Below are positions 1 through 7,269 of a stretch of 24,708 nucleotides of DNA, one piece after another. The stretch is from positions 1-24,708 of IMG/VR virus record IMGVR_UViG_3300012006_000029; one strand, 5' to 3'. Position numbers and translations under genes: made by a program. Position 1 is the first letter of the stretch, and each line of letters begins with the position of its first letter. The DNA comes from a virus. The notes under the pieces were generated by a model that did not search any database, was not told the origin of the DNA, and saw only the letters and a list, made by a program, of their open reading frames with translations.

Positions 1-155
1 AAAACTTCTCCGCATAACAAAGCCGCGAATAGATCTCATCGGCATAAACCCACACCTGCGGGTGGCGCCGCAATACGGCCGCGATCGCCTCCGTAGCCAC
101 GCGATGCGCTTTCGCCTGCGTGGCAAGGATGTCTTCAAGCAGGAAACGCGAGACT
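1..155 (-). other. GC-rich edge fragment with an aminotransferase-like reading frame; possible foreign or chimeric sequence
   Basis: The first 120 bases are about 60% GC (second line of 60 about 72%), unlike the adjoining phage DNA (about 35% in a sampled line). On the minus strand one frame is open from about position 193 to the edge, different from the frame of the Gly-rich gene beside it. Its end reads RRHPQVWVYADEIYSRLCY. The ADEIY segment with the preceding ...IAAVLRRHP resembles the region around the PLP-binding Asp-x-x-Tyr of class I/II aspartate-type aminotransferases (family knowledge). The residues further upstream do not give the usual NPTG motif, so the match is partial and could be chance. 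No start codon is assigned. It does not look like a phage structural gene. Confidence 0.35.
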
Positions 156-1247
156 TCAGCCAGCACCAGATTGACCAGCACTTGGGGCAGTTTGACCTAC
201 CGCTCCCGCTCCACCACCACCACCCGATGATGCATCATAGTTATATCCAGCACCACCAGCATTACCTTGACCAGAGGTTCCTGCACCACCTGGAAAACCA
301 CCGGCACTATTATAACTTGCTGAACCACCGCCAGAACCGCCAGACCTACCAGAAATATTAGTATTATATCCACCGGCTCCACCACCTATTGCGGCAGTAA
401 GCGAAAGAATGCCACCCGTTAAATTAGAGTTACCACCATTGCCTCCATATGTTGAAGAAGTAACACCCGCACCACCTACTCCAACTGTTGAAGTATATAT
501 AGTTCCACTAGAAAGATATTGTGATGCTGTGTAAACAACACCTCCAGCACCACCACCACCTCCTTGATTAAATCCTCCAGCACCACCACCGGCAACCACC
601 AGTACATCAGCAAGCAAAGCATGCTTAGGAACAAATGTACCTGTGTTAATAAATGCGTGATACCAATAAGTGCCATCATTAACAACAATGTCACCACCAA
701 ATGCTTGAGGATTAAGTGATGGTGCTATGCTACTTGTTTTAATACCGTACAAAGAAAACGTAGAATATTGTTGAAAAGAATTTGAAGTTTGAGACAACAA
801 AGTTAATGAAGTGATAGGAGATATACTAGACCATAATCCAGCAAATAAAATACCATAAGCAGCAGTAGCATTATTTTCAGTAACTGAATCACCACTGTAA
901 GATTTATATAATGCAGAAGTATAATTAGGAATCATTATTTCAAAATTGCTAAAAGTGCTTACTGTTGCACTAGCAGCAGTAGCGCTTGCAATATATCCAT
1001 TTGCACCATTGCTACTATTAGCAACAGTGCCAGAGCCAGCAATATAACGATATGTTAAAGAAGTATTAGAACCATTAAAATATATTCCAATAGGGTCATC
1101 AACTTGACCAGAACGATTTGTTCTTGCACTTCCTACTATTTTAAGGTCAGTGTAAGTAGAAGGAATAGAACTAAAAGTAACAGAAGAAACACCAGCAGCG
1201 CCGACAGTAATTTTACCTATAAGAGTATGTGTACCTACAGCACCCAT
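156..1247 (-). CDS. Receptor-binding-type tail protein with Gly-rich C-terminal half, probably truncated
   Basis: 363 residues from an ATG directly after the stop of the preceding gene (TAAATG). Residues 1 to about 170 form the same module as the two preceding genes: a SVTFSSIPSTYTDLKIVG start, a YFNG segment, an NYTSALYKS segment, a PITSLTLLS segment and a FSLYGIK end. A linker follows, then VLVVAGGGAGG and about 140 residues of Gly/Ala/Ser/Asn-rich sequence with GGGGGAGG blocks. That is the style of phage tail-tip proteins whose glycine runs form polyglycine brushes. It probably sits at the distal tail and contacts the host surface. The Gly-rich part ends at SAGQSGAG and TGA exactly where base composition changes, and such domains normally continue to a hydrophobic beta-strand end. 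The natural C-terminus is therefore probably missing. Module membership is seen; receptor binding is inferred. Confidence 0.75.
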   Translation of the reverse strand: MGAVGTHTLIGKITVGAAGVSSVTFSSIPSTYTDLKIVGSARTNRSGQVDDPIGIYFNGSNTSLTYRYIAGSGTVANSSNGANGYIASATAASATVSTFSNFEIMIPNYTSALYKSYSGDSVTENNATAAYGILFAGLWSSISPITSLTLLSQTSNSFQQYSTFSLYGIKTSSIAPSLNPQAFGGDIVVNDGTYWYHAFINTGTFVPKHALLADVLVVAGGGAGGFNQGGGGGAGGVVYTASQYLSSGTIYTSTVGVGGAGVTSSTYGGNGGNSNLTGGILSLTAAIGGGAGGYNTNISGRSGGSGGGSASYNSAGGFPGGAGTSGQGNAGGAGYNYDASSGGGGGAGAVGQTAPSAGQSGAG

Positions 1248-1784
1248 TTAACCAGCCGCCTTAATACCATAAAGAGAAAGAGTAGTACCTATTGCAAGAT
1301 TTGCACTTCCACCCGTATAACAAGTAATACTTGTAATGGGGGTGTTGTTTCTCCAAAGACATACACTAGTAGTAACGTCTCCACCCGCAGCGTTTGACCC
1401 TCTGCAAATGCTTGTTTTGTGAGTTGCCGAGGTAGAATAATTGTTAATGTTAATAATGGCTGTTGCAAATGATGTTCCAGAACTAGGCAAACCCGCATCC
1501 CATCCGGCTGCTAGTTGGTAATTTATGTTTGAACGCCTGTCACTTGTTGCACTTGTGCCATTACCCTTAAGAATAGTTAATGAATAATTAGTATTTGTAT
1601 CTCCATTATATTGATATAAAAATGATTGACCAGAAGCAGATAATTGTATAGTAGCAATTAAAACTAAATCAGTATAACTTCCACTAATGTTTGAAAAAGT
1701 GTATGAGGCTTGTGCAGAACCAACAGTATAAGTAGCAATAGGAATATATGTGCTAGCATTGCCAATCGTATAAGTAACACCCAT
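1248..1784 (-). CDS. Receptor-binding-type tail protein, paralogue 2
   Basis: 178 residues from an ATG abutting the previous stop (TAAATG). The protein is Ser/Thr/Asn/Tyr-rich and beta-predicted, without membrane segments or signal peptide. It carries the module shared with both neighbours: ASYTFSNISGSYTDLVLIA near residue 30, QYNGDTNTNYSL near residue 75, ININNYSTSATHKTS in the middle, TPITSITCY, and the end TLSLYGIKAAG. Compared with the third copy it lacks the Gly-rich extension, so it is the module alone. The position after the tail fibre and propeller genes and the tandem duplication point to a virion surface protein used in host attachment. No enzymatic motif is seen. The paralogy is seen in the sequence; the function is inference. 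Confidence 0.75.
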   Translation of the reverse strand: MGVTYTIGNASTYIPIATYTVGSAQASYTFSNISGSYTDLVLIATIQLSASGQSFLYQYNGDTNTNYSLTILKGNGTSATSDRRSNINYQLAAGWDAGLPSSGTSFATAIININNYSTSATHKTSICRGSNAAGGDVTTSVCLWRNNTPITSITCYTGGSANLAIGTTLSLYGIKAAG

Positions 1785-2372
1785 TTATTTCACCCCGTAC
1801 AAAGCAAAACGTGAATACTGTGCAAAATTAGAACCAGTATTATCAATACTAATAGAACTAACAGCAACAGTATTCATCCACAATTCAGAATTAAGCATTA
1901 AATAACCAGTACCATTAGCATCATAGCCGGAAAGAAAACGAGAAGTTTTATATTTATTAACAGAAGAATAATCAAGTACATCCATTATGATATTGCCCCA
2001 AGAAGCATCTCCAGTATGGCAAGTAAAAAAAGAATATTGACTAACCGTACTTCCATTTGCAGAAGATATAGCAGAAACACCTTGACCATATACGTTGTGA
2101 GAATAATAGTTAGCAGTATTAACATCACCATTAAAATATGTTTTGCCCCACATGCCACCCGTGCTGGCAGATACAGAACGATTGTAACCGCGTACTTGTA
2201 AATGAGAAAAAGTTTGTGGAATGTTATTAAAAGTAATCATATTAGCGCCACTAGAATCTACAACAGCAGAAGCAATCTGCACATAATCACCCACATAAGT
2301 AGACTGATCCCAAAACTTATTAGACTTACTACCAGTAATGGCAGAAGCAGAAGATAATTGTTTAACTCCCAT
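1785..2372 (-). CDS. Receptor-binding-type tail protein, paralogue 1
   Basis: 195 residues. The ATG overlaps the stop of the upstream propeller gene by one base (TAATG). A short N-terminal stretch (MGVKQLSSASAITGSKSN) precedes the shared module: NMITFNNIPQTFSHLQVRG near residue 45, YFNGDVNTANYYSHNVYG near residue 80, an MDVLDYSSVNKYKTSRF segment, VAVSSISIDNTGSNFAQ, and the end SRFALYGVK. The ITF-NNIPQT-LQ-R pattern is familiar from small tail-associated proteins of uncultured aquatic phages (recalled, not searched). It is the first of three tandem copies and probably a distal tail or receptor-binding component. No catalytic residues are recognised. Confidence 0.75.
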   Translation of the reverse strand: MGVKQLSSASAITGSKSNKFWDQSTYVGDYVQIASAVVDSSGANMITFNNIPQTFSHLQVRGYNRSVSASTGGMWGKTYFNGDVNTANYYSHNVYGQGVSAISSANGSTVSQYSFFTCHTGDASWGNIIMDVLDYSSVNKYKTSRFLSGYDANGTGYLMLNSELWMNTVAVSSISIDNTGSNFAQYSRFALYGVK

Positions 2373-3709
2373 TACGCTAACGCCACCTTTGTTTCAGTAT
2401 TTGATGCAGTAGTTTTAGTTAAAGTTCCAGAAGAAAAACTATAAATAGTAGTAGCAGAAGTAGACAAAGAAGATGTAGAAAATGCGCGACTAGATGCTGT
2501 TACTGTTGCAGTAGATGCAGCATAAACAAGCGTTAAACCATTAACAGTATATGTTCCAGTGCCACTACCATCGGCAGGAAGCATTAAGTTTACTTGACGG
2601 TTATATGTACCATCAGCATAATTACAATTAACAATAACATAAGAATCATTAACATATACAATATTAATTGGAATGCTTGTAGAAACAGCAGTAAATCTTC
2701 TTTGCCATTGTAATGTTCCAGCAGCATTAAACTTAAAAATTGTAGGAGCATACTGTGTTGAACCACTATTAACATAACCAGTAAAATAACTATTACCTTG
2801 CGAATCACTACAAGCACCATACATATATACGGAAGTAGAAGCATCGCCAGTAATATTATATTGGTAAATCATAGTACCATCATAAGTACTTTTATGTATT
2901 ATTCCAGTAGTAGCAGAACCAGTGTATCCGCCAGTTAAAATATATCCTTGTTTATCTTGTAATCCAAACATACCAACATCTGAATTACCAGAAGCGGTTT
3001 GTTTATTGGTTAAAATATTTCCATTAATATCATATATGCAATAAAATAATATATTATTACCAGCAGGTGCATAAGTAGATCTAGCAAAACCACCAATAGT
3101 AATAACATTGCCAACAACATTGCTAACTAATCCAGTATTAGTCATGAGACCAGTGATAGTTCTTTCATACATTTTGGTTCCATTTTTGTCAATACCAAAA
3201 ATAACAGTTTTGTATGTTGAATCACCTGGATCACGATAACTTTGCAAATGAAGATTATCATTACTGTCTAAACCAACCATAAAAACATAATCTGCAATAG
3301 GTGAAATAATTTGAGTCCATACAACAGAACCATCAGATGTGTTTAACTTAGTAATAAAGTTACCATTAGTTACAGTGGGATTACAACCAACAACATATAA
3401 ATATGTTTTAGTTGAATCAATAGCCATACCACCGGCTGTTTGAGCGGTAGTAGCACTGCTTACTTGATAAGTGTTAGACCAAATTTTGCTTCCATCAGCA
3501 GCATACTTGCTAACAATTAAAGAAGTACCAGCCCTACCAGAAGTATAATATTCGTTTGTTCCCATAACTAAACCTTGAGATTTTAGATCAAAAGAATTAT
3601 TAATCATATGAACAAACTTGTATTCACCAAGCCTTTTGCCCCAACTAGCGTTCTGAAATTTGGGGAAACCCTGAACTATTGAAGAACTCTTAAACCGGCT
3701 AACAGCCAC
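2372..3709 (-). CDS. Beta-propeller-like tail or adhesin protein
   Basis: 445 residues. The start is GTG (GTG GCT GTT) with AGGGG about 8 bases upstream; no better ATG is seen. The body is a series of repeats of about 45-60 residues of the type hydrophobic strand, D-x-x-G-N/S, Y/F-x-x-G, then F/S-K-Y/F-x-x-x-G-x-x-x-W. Clear examples are LIVSKYAADGSKIWSNTYQ, FITKLNTSDGSVVWTQII and IFKFNAAGTLQWQRRF, and CSDSQGNSYFTGYVNSG. This pattern is typical of SBBP/PQQ-type beta-propellers (family knowledge). The last ~90 residues are Ser/Thr-rich and low in complexity. It lies between tail-fibre genes and the three paralogous attachment proteins and probably belongs to the tail surface. A nozzle role is possible, since short-tailed phage nozzles can be propellers, but nothing in the sequence decides this. 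Confidence 0.7.
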   Translation of the reverse strand: MAVSRFKSSSIVQGFPKFQNASWGKRLGEYKFVHMINNSFDLKSQGLVMGTNEYYTSGRAGTSLIVSKYAADGSKIWSNTYQVSSATTAQTAGGMAIDSTKTYLYVVGCNPTVTNGNFITKLNTSDGSVVWTQIISPIADYVFMVGLDSNDNLHLQSYRDPGDSTYKTVIFGIDKNGTKMYERTITGLMTNTGLVSNVVGNVITIGGFARSTYAPAGNNILFYCIYDINGNILTNKQTASGNSDVGMFGLQDKQGYILTGGYTGSATTGIIHKSTYDGTMIYQYNITGDASTSVYMYGACSDSQGNSYFTGYVNSGSTQYAPTIFKFNAAGTLQWQRRFTAVSTSIPINIVYVNDSYVIVNCNYADGTYNRQVNLMLPADGSGTGTYTVNGLTLVYAASTATVTASSRAFSTSSLSTSATTIYSFSSGTLTKTTASNTETKVALA

Positions 3710-3728
3710 AGTAAACCCCTAAAATAGA

Positions 3729-4091
3729 TTAAGCGATTTCAGAACCATACACATGAAACGACATAGTGGATGCAGACGCATACACGGTAATGATATCTGT
3801 AGCAGCCAAAGTAATACCAAGAGTCAAAGCAGTCGTATCGTTAGCAGCAACAGTTACATCATAAGCAATGTAATGTTGCGCAGCAATAGCAGCACCAGCG
3901 GGACGTATCGCAATACGATACGTTGCTGCAGTCGCAGCCTGGTTTGCTACCGTAATGGTGGATACAATAGTTGCTGTCGCAGCAGGAACCGTATAAAGGT
4001 TAGTGTTAGTAGTAGCAGTCAGCGTGGCTGAACCGTTACCAGTGGAACCAGATGAACCTGTTTGTGCTAGTACTTTATATGTTGTTGCCAT
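3729..4091 (-). CDS. Small beta-rich tail-associated protein
   Basis: 120 residues, starting at an ATG two bases after the tail-fibre stop. The composition is Ala/Thr-rich. An N-terminal Gly/Ser segment (TGSSGSTGNGSATL) is followed by TNLYTVPAATATIVSTITV, ANQAATAATYRIAIRPAG, HYIAYDVTVAANDTTALTLG and the end FHVYGSEIA. The pattern Y-TVPA, VSTI-V-NQ, TYRIA-RPAG, HYIAYD is a recurring small protein beside tail-fibre genes in many aquatic and actinobacterial phages (recalled, unsearched). Alternating strands suggest a compact beta-sandwich acting as a virion decoration or fibre-associated protein. It has no enzyme motifs, and its exact role is unknown. Confidence 0.72.
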   Translation of the reverse strand: MATTYKVLAQTGSSGSTGNGSATLTATTNTNLYTVPAATATIVSTITVANQAATAATYRIAIRPAGAAIAAQHYIAYDVTVAANDTTALTLGITLAATDIITVYASASTMSFHVYGSEIA

Positions 4092-4093
4092 TG

Positions 4094-6184
4094 TTACGCT
4101 CCCATAAGCATAAAGATAGATGGATTAGGATCAGTAGTAATAGCAGCCCATGAAGCCGTACTACCATCAGTTGTGAGATACTTACCAGAGTTACCTGTTT
4201 GACTTGGTAAACCAGAAGGAGCAGCAATCCATTGGACACCTGTTCCTGTTGAACTTAATACTTGACCTGCTGTACCAACACCACCACCAGCGGTTACTGT
4301 TCCAGTAAGAACACCAGCAGATATTGTTTTATTAGTAAGAGTATCTGTAGTGGCGCGTCCTACTAAAGTATCAGTAGACGTAGGCAAAGTAAGAGTACCA
4401 GTATTAACAATGCTAGAAATAACTGGAGTAGTTAACGTAGGACTAGTACCTAATACGTTAGCACCAGTGCCTGTTGATGTTGTTACACCCGTACCACCAT
4501 TTGCTACCGGCAATGTTCCAGTAACACCTGATGTTAAAGAAAGTCCGGTAGCGTTTGTAAGTGTTACAGAAGAAGGTGTACCAAGTGCTGGAGTAACAAG
4601 AGTTGGAGAAGTTGCAAATACTAGTGAACCAGTACCTGTCTCATCTGATATAACCCCAGCAAGTTCTAAAGATGTAGTAGCAGCATGAACAGATAATTTA
4701 TCTGTAGTTGTAACAAGAGTTTTACTAGTAGGAATAGTTGTGCCATTAATAGAACCTGTTGCAATAATAGAACCAGTTATAGTAGGAGTTACAATAATAG
4801 GACTAGTATCCATTACAAACTTAGTACCAGTACCAGTTTGTGAAGCAATAGCAGTAGCATTACCCACAGAAGTAATAGGACCAGTAAGATTGGTAGGAGC
4901 AATTACGGCAGTATCAATATATCCTTTAGTTGCAGCATCAGTAGATACTGTTGGTGTAGCAAGATTAGTTACCTTATATCCACCCATATCAATGGCACCA
5001 ACCATAGTGCCACCAGTCTTAGGTAACTTTTGAGAAAGCGCAGTAGAAATAGTTGTAGAATAATTAGCATCATTACCTAAAGCAGTAGCCAATTCATTCA
5101 AAGTATCTAAAGCACCAGGAGCACCATTAATTAAATCAGTAAGTTCCGTCTGCACATAAGCAGTAGTAGCAATCTGGGTAGTATTAGTATTGGCTGCAGC
5201 CGTAGGAGCAGTAGGAACACCAGTTAATGCTGGGCTAGCCAATGGTGCATAAGTACTTGCTGCCGTAGCGGTTGGTAGTTTAGAATCTAATTGTGTTTGA
5301 ATTGATGAAGTAACACCATCAACATAACCAAGTTCGGTAGCACTTACTGTAGAAGAAATTGCTAGTTTGGTCCAATCAATTGCTGCAGCAGTATTAATGT
5401 CAGCATTGACAATAGTATCATTAGCAATATCTGTAGAAACAATTGCACCCGTTAAAGCAAGTTTACTATATGCAACGGCAGCAGAAGCACTAATATCCCC
5501 ATTGACTATAGTGCCATCAGCAATCATAGTACTAGTTACTGTACCCGTATCTGCCTGAGTAACTGCTGTTCCTGAAATCTTTGTTGCTGCAATTGCTGCA
5601 GAAGCATTAACATCAGCGTTAACAATAGTTCCATCAAGGATCATTGTGCTAGTAACAGTACCAGTATCGCTAGTTTTAACAAGAGTAGCACTAGTTGGAA
5701 TAGTAGTTCCGTTGATACTAGTTGCTGTAGCAACACCAAGAGTTGGTGTAACAAGAGTAGGAGATATAGCAAATACTAGAGAACCAGTACCCGTTTCATC
5801 AGAGATAACACCTCTAAGTTCAGCAGAAGTAGTTGCCGCGTGTTGAGCAAGACCACCTTCAATATGTTCGCTAGCATTACGGAAATCAAGACCAATAGCC
5901 ATGTGACGAACTTTTGCACCAGCAGCATGATCTTTTGCAATACTTGAATCAATAGAACGAACAATAGTAAGAACATTAATATTTTTTGCTGTAGCATTAA
6001 CAATTTCTTCGTTAGCAGTATCTGGATCAATTACAAGAGTAATACTGTCAGCGCCAGCCGTCGCTGGTAAAGTAACACCACCAAGTACGCTCGAAGCAGA
6101 TAAAACTGTCATAGTTAAATCTGATGTTGTAATAGCAGAAACAAGAGTTGTTTCTTGCGAAAGGGAAGAATATTTACGTGCCAT
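4094..6184 (-). CDS. Tail fibre protein with internal repeats
   Basis: 696 residues; ATG with an AGAAGG ribosome binding site 7 bases upstream. Residues 1 to about 110 form an N-terminal attachment part (TLPATAGADSITLVIDPDT, VRHMAIGLDFRNASEH). The rest is a mosaic of fibre repeats. HAATTS-EL-GVISDETGTGS...SPTLVTP-LG occurs at about 116-150 and 500-535. SINGTTIPTS-TLV occurs at about 157-169 and 479-491. DTGTVTSTMI-DGTIVN-D repeats in tandem from 173, with a degenerate third unit to about 280. Residues 284-303 (ELGYVDGVTSSIQTQLDSKL), 320-348 and 391-424 (GGTMVGAIDMGG, ATKGYID) and LPVANGGTGVTT near 558 are standard phage tail-fibre motifs. The protein is Thr/Ala/Ser-rich with almost no Cys. 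It probably forms the trimeric fibre shaft, anchored by the N-terminus to the tail. Confidence 0.9.
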   Translation of the reverse strand: MARKYSSLSQETTLVSAITTSDLTMTVLSASSVLGGVTLPATAGADSITLVIDPDTANEEIVNATAKNINVLTIVRSIDSSIAKDHAAGAKVRHMAIGLDFRNASEHIEGGLAQHAATTSAELRGVISDETGTGSLVFAISPTLVTPTLGVATATSINGTTIPTSATLVKTSDTGTVTSTMILDGTIVNADVNASAAIAATKISGTAVTQADTGTVTSTMIADGTIVNGDISASAAVAYSKLALTGAIVSTDIANDTIVNADINTAAAIDWTKLAISSTVSATELGYVDGVTSSIQTQLDSKLPTATAASTYAPLASPALTGVPTAPTAAANTNTTQIATTAYVQTELTDLINGAPGALDTLNELATALGNDANYSTTISTALSQKLPKTGGTMVGAIDMGGYKVTNLATPTVSTDAATKGYIDTAVIAPTNLTGPITSVGNATAIASQTGTGTKFVMDTSPIIVTPTITGSIIATGSINGTTIPTSKTLVTTTDKLSVHAATTSLELAGVISDETGTGSLVFATSPTLVTPALGTPSSVTLTNATGLSLTSGVTGTLPVANGGTGVTTSTGTGANVLGTSPTLTTPVISSIVNTGTLTLPTSTDTLVGRATTDTLTNKTISAGVLTGTVTAGGGVGTAGQVLSSTGTGVQWIAAPSGLPSQTGNSGKYLTTDGSTASWAAITTDPNPSIFMLMGA
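5345..5668 (-). repeat. Tandem degenerate repeats inside the tail-fibre gene
   Basis: Residues 173-280 of the fibre contain three consecutive units of about 39, 36 and 32 residues. The consensus is TGTVTSTMI-DGTIVN-D(V/I)-ASAA(I/V)A--K(I/L). The first two units are also nearly alike in nucleotides (ACTGTTACTGTACCCGT-type stretches around 5530 and 5650, read on the minus strand). Such units can expand or contract and so change fibre length. Confidence 0.75.
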
Positions 6185-6194
6185 CTATGACCTT

Positions 6195-7088
6195 CTAACG
6201 GGTGTAATGAATGCGGATCGGATACTTACCACGCAAACGAGCAGATTCCTCATTAAGGCGTTGTGAATATAAAGCCAATAGAAAACGAGCAGTATTGTTT
6301 CCAGAACCAAAAGGACGGTTCTTGTCAACCTCATCAGATTCTGCTGAAACGAAAGTAAGACGACCAGGATCAACAAAAGCAGACAAACGATATGATGCAC
6401 CTAAAACAATTACATCACGTTGGGATTCTGCTAATCCAGTAACAGTTGTAAAAACGTCTGCGTTAGCAGATAAAGGAGTAGGTTCTTTAGCATAAAAAAC
6501 TTGTACAGTGCGACCAGGGCTGATATTGTCATATATGCTAATAGAATTAGTACTAGAAAAAGCACTACTATTAGCCATTGCATCTAGTCTCCAATTTCTT
6601 ACAGGGAACCATTCTTTAGTAGAACCAACACTTTCCCAAGAAACACTCAAAACATCTGCTACTTCATCAGGAATAGAATAAGTATTTTTTGCTGGAGAGA
6701 AAGTAAAAGTATGAGTATCCACACCAAAGAGTTGTGGATATACTGCACGAATAGTGTCATTAATAGCACGCTTAATTGCTACAACAGGAAATGTTGGTGC
6801 AATTGTTATTTTAGCATTAACATTATGTGCTGCTGCAGTAGTTCCAGCATAACCACGACCATACGGTGCTACGTTGATAGTGTTCGATACGCGATCAAAA
6901 GATTCTACGTAAATGAGTTCTTCATCAATTTGGATTATACCTCTACCGATATTGTCTGCAGAAGAAACATTTAAAGTGATAGCAGAACTAGTTGTTGCAA
7001 CAGTTAAATGTGTAGCGCGATCTTGTCGCATAGTGTAACCAGCGAGATTAATTTCAACCTCGTTAACAATTTCACTTAATGTAGTCAT
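6195..7088 (-). CDS. Head-tail adaptor / neck protein
   Basis: 297 residues from an ATG preceded by GGCGGGAT. Residues 1-30 read as a helical start (LSEIVNEVEINLAGYTMRQD). A beta-rich part follows (ATHLTVATTSSAITLNVSS, IIQIDEELIYVES, VAPYGRGYAGTTAAAH). Then come an amphipathic helix (VVAIKRAINDTIRAVYPQLF), another beta part (FTFSPAKNTYSIPDEVADVL) and a C-terminal helical half ending in NEESARLRGKYPIRIHYTR. A helix, a beta insertion and an I-x-x-A-I-N-x-x-I-R-x-x-Y-P motif fit adaptor or neck proteins that bind the portal ring in phage connectors (family knowledge, moderate recall). The location between the capsid-side small genes and the tail fibre supports this. No clear homologue name can be given. 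Confidence 0.65.
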   Translation of the reverse strand: MTTLSEIVNEVEINLAGYTMRQDRATHLTVATTSSAITLNVSSADNIGRGIIQIDEELIYVESFDRVSNTINVAPYGRGYAGTTAAAHNVNAKITIAPTFPVVAIKRAINDTIRAVYPQLFGVDTHTFTFSPAKNTYSIPDEVADVLSVSWESVGSTKEWFPVRNWRLDAMANSSAFSSTNSISIYDNISPGRTVQVFYAKEPTPLSANADVFTTVTGLAESQRDVIVLGASYRLSAFVDPGRLTFVSAESDEVDKNRPFGSGNNTARFLLALYSQRLNEESARLRGKYPIRIHYTR

Positions 7089-7108
7089 AATATCCCGCCA
7101 TAGTTATA

Positions 7109-7267
7109 CTATTTTTTGGTTGTGTTTTTTCTAACAGGAACCGAAGGAACCTTAGGCATATTGTCAACAACTTTTGTTGTACCATAAAATGATGCTGGCA
7201 TTTTGGTTATCATTTCATCGGGACGGTGTTTATAGTTTTTGTAATTACATCCACATGTAGTACACAT
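7109..7267 (-). CDS. Small Cys-rich protein, 52 residues
   Basis: ATG at 7267, TAG at 7109, with AGGAAG ribosome binding site 8 bases upstream and a 2-base gap from the preceding gene. The N-terminus is MCTTCGCNYKNYKHRPDEM. The three Cys in C-x2-C-x-C could bind metal, but there is no fourth Cys; His14 might contribute. The C-terminus is basic (PVRKNTTKK). The good ribosome site, open frame and tight packing make a real gene likely. Similar short CxxCxC proteins occur beside head genes of actinobacterial phages (recalled). The function is unknown. Confidence 0.65.
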   Translation of the reverse strand: MCTTCGCNYKNYKHRPDEMITKMPASFYGTTKVVDNMPKVPSVPVRKNTTKK

Positions 7268-7269
7268 AA

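Noticed and set aside
62-361. Plus-strand His/Gln-rich frame of 99 residues
   Set aside because: It is the antisense shadow of Gly codons (GGT/GGA read as ACC/TCC in other frames) of the Gly-rich tail gene and crosses the composition junction.
4350-5846. Several plus-strand Val/Pro-rich frames opposite the tail-fibre gene
   Set aside because: They are antisense shadows of Thr/Ala-rich repeats. The minus-strand gene has clear fibre motifs and a ribosome site.
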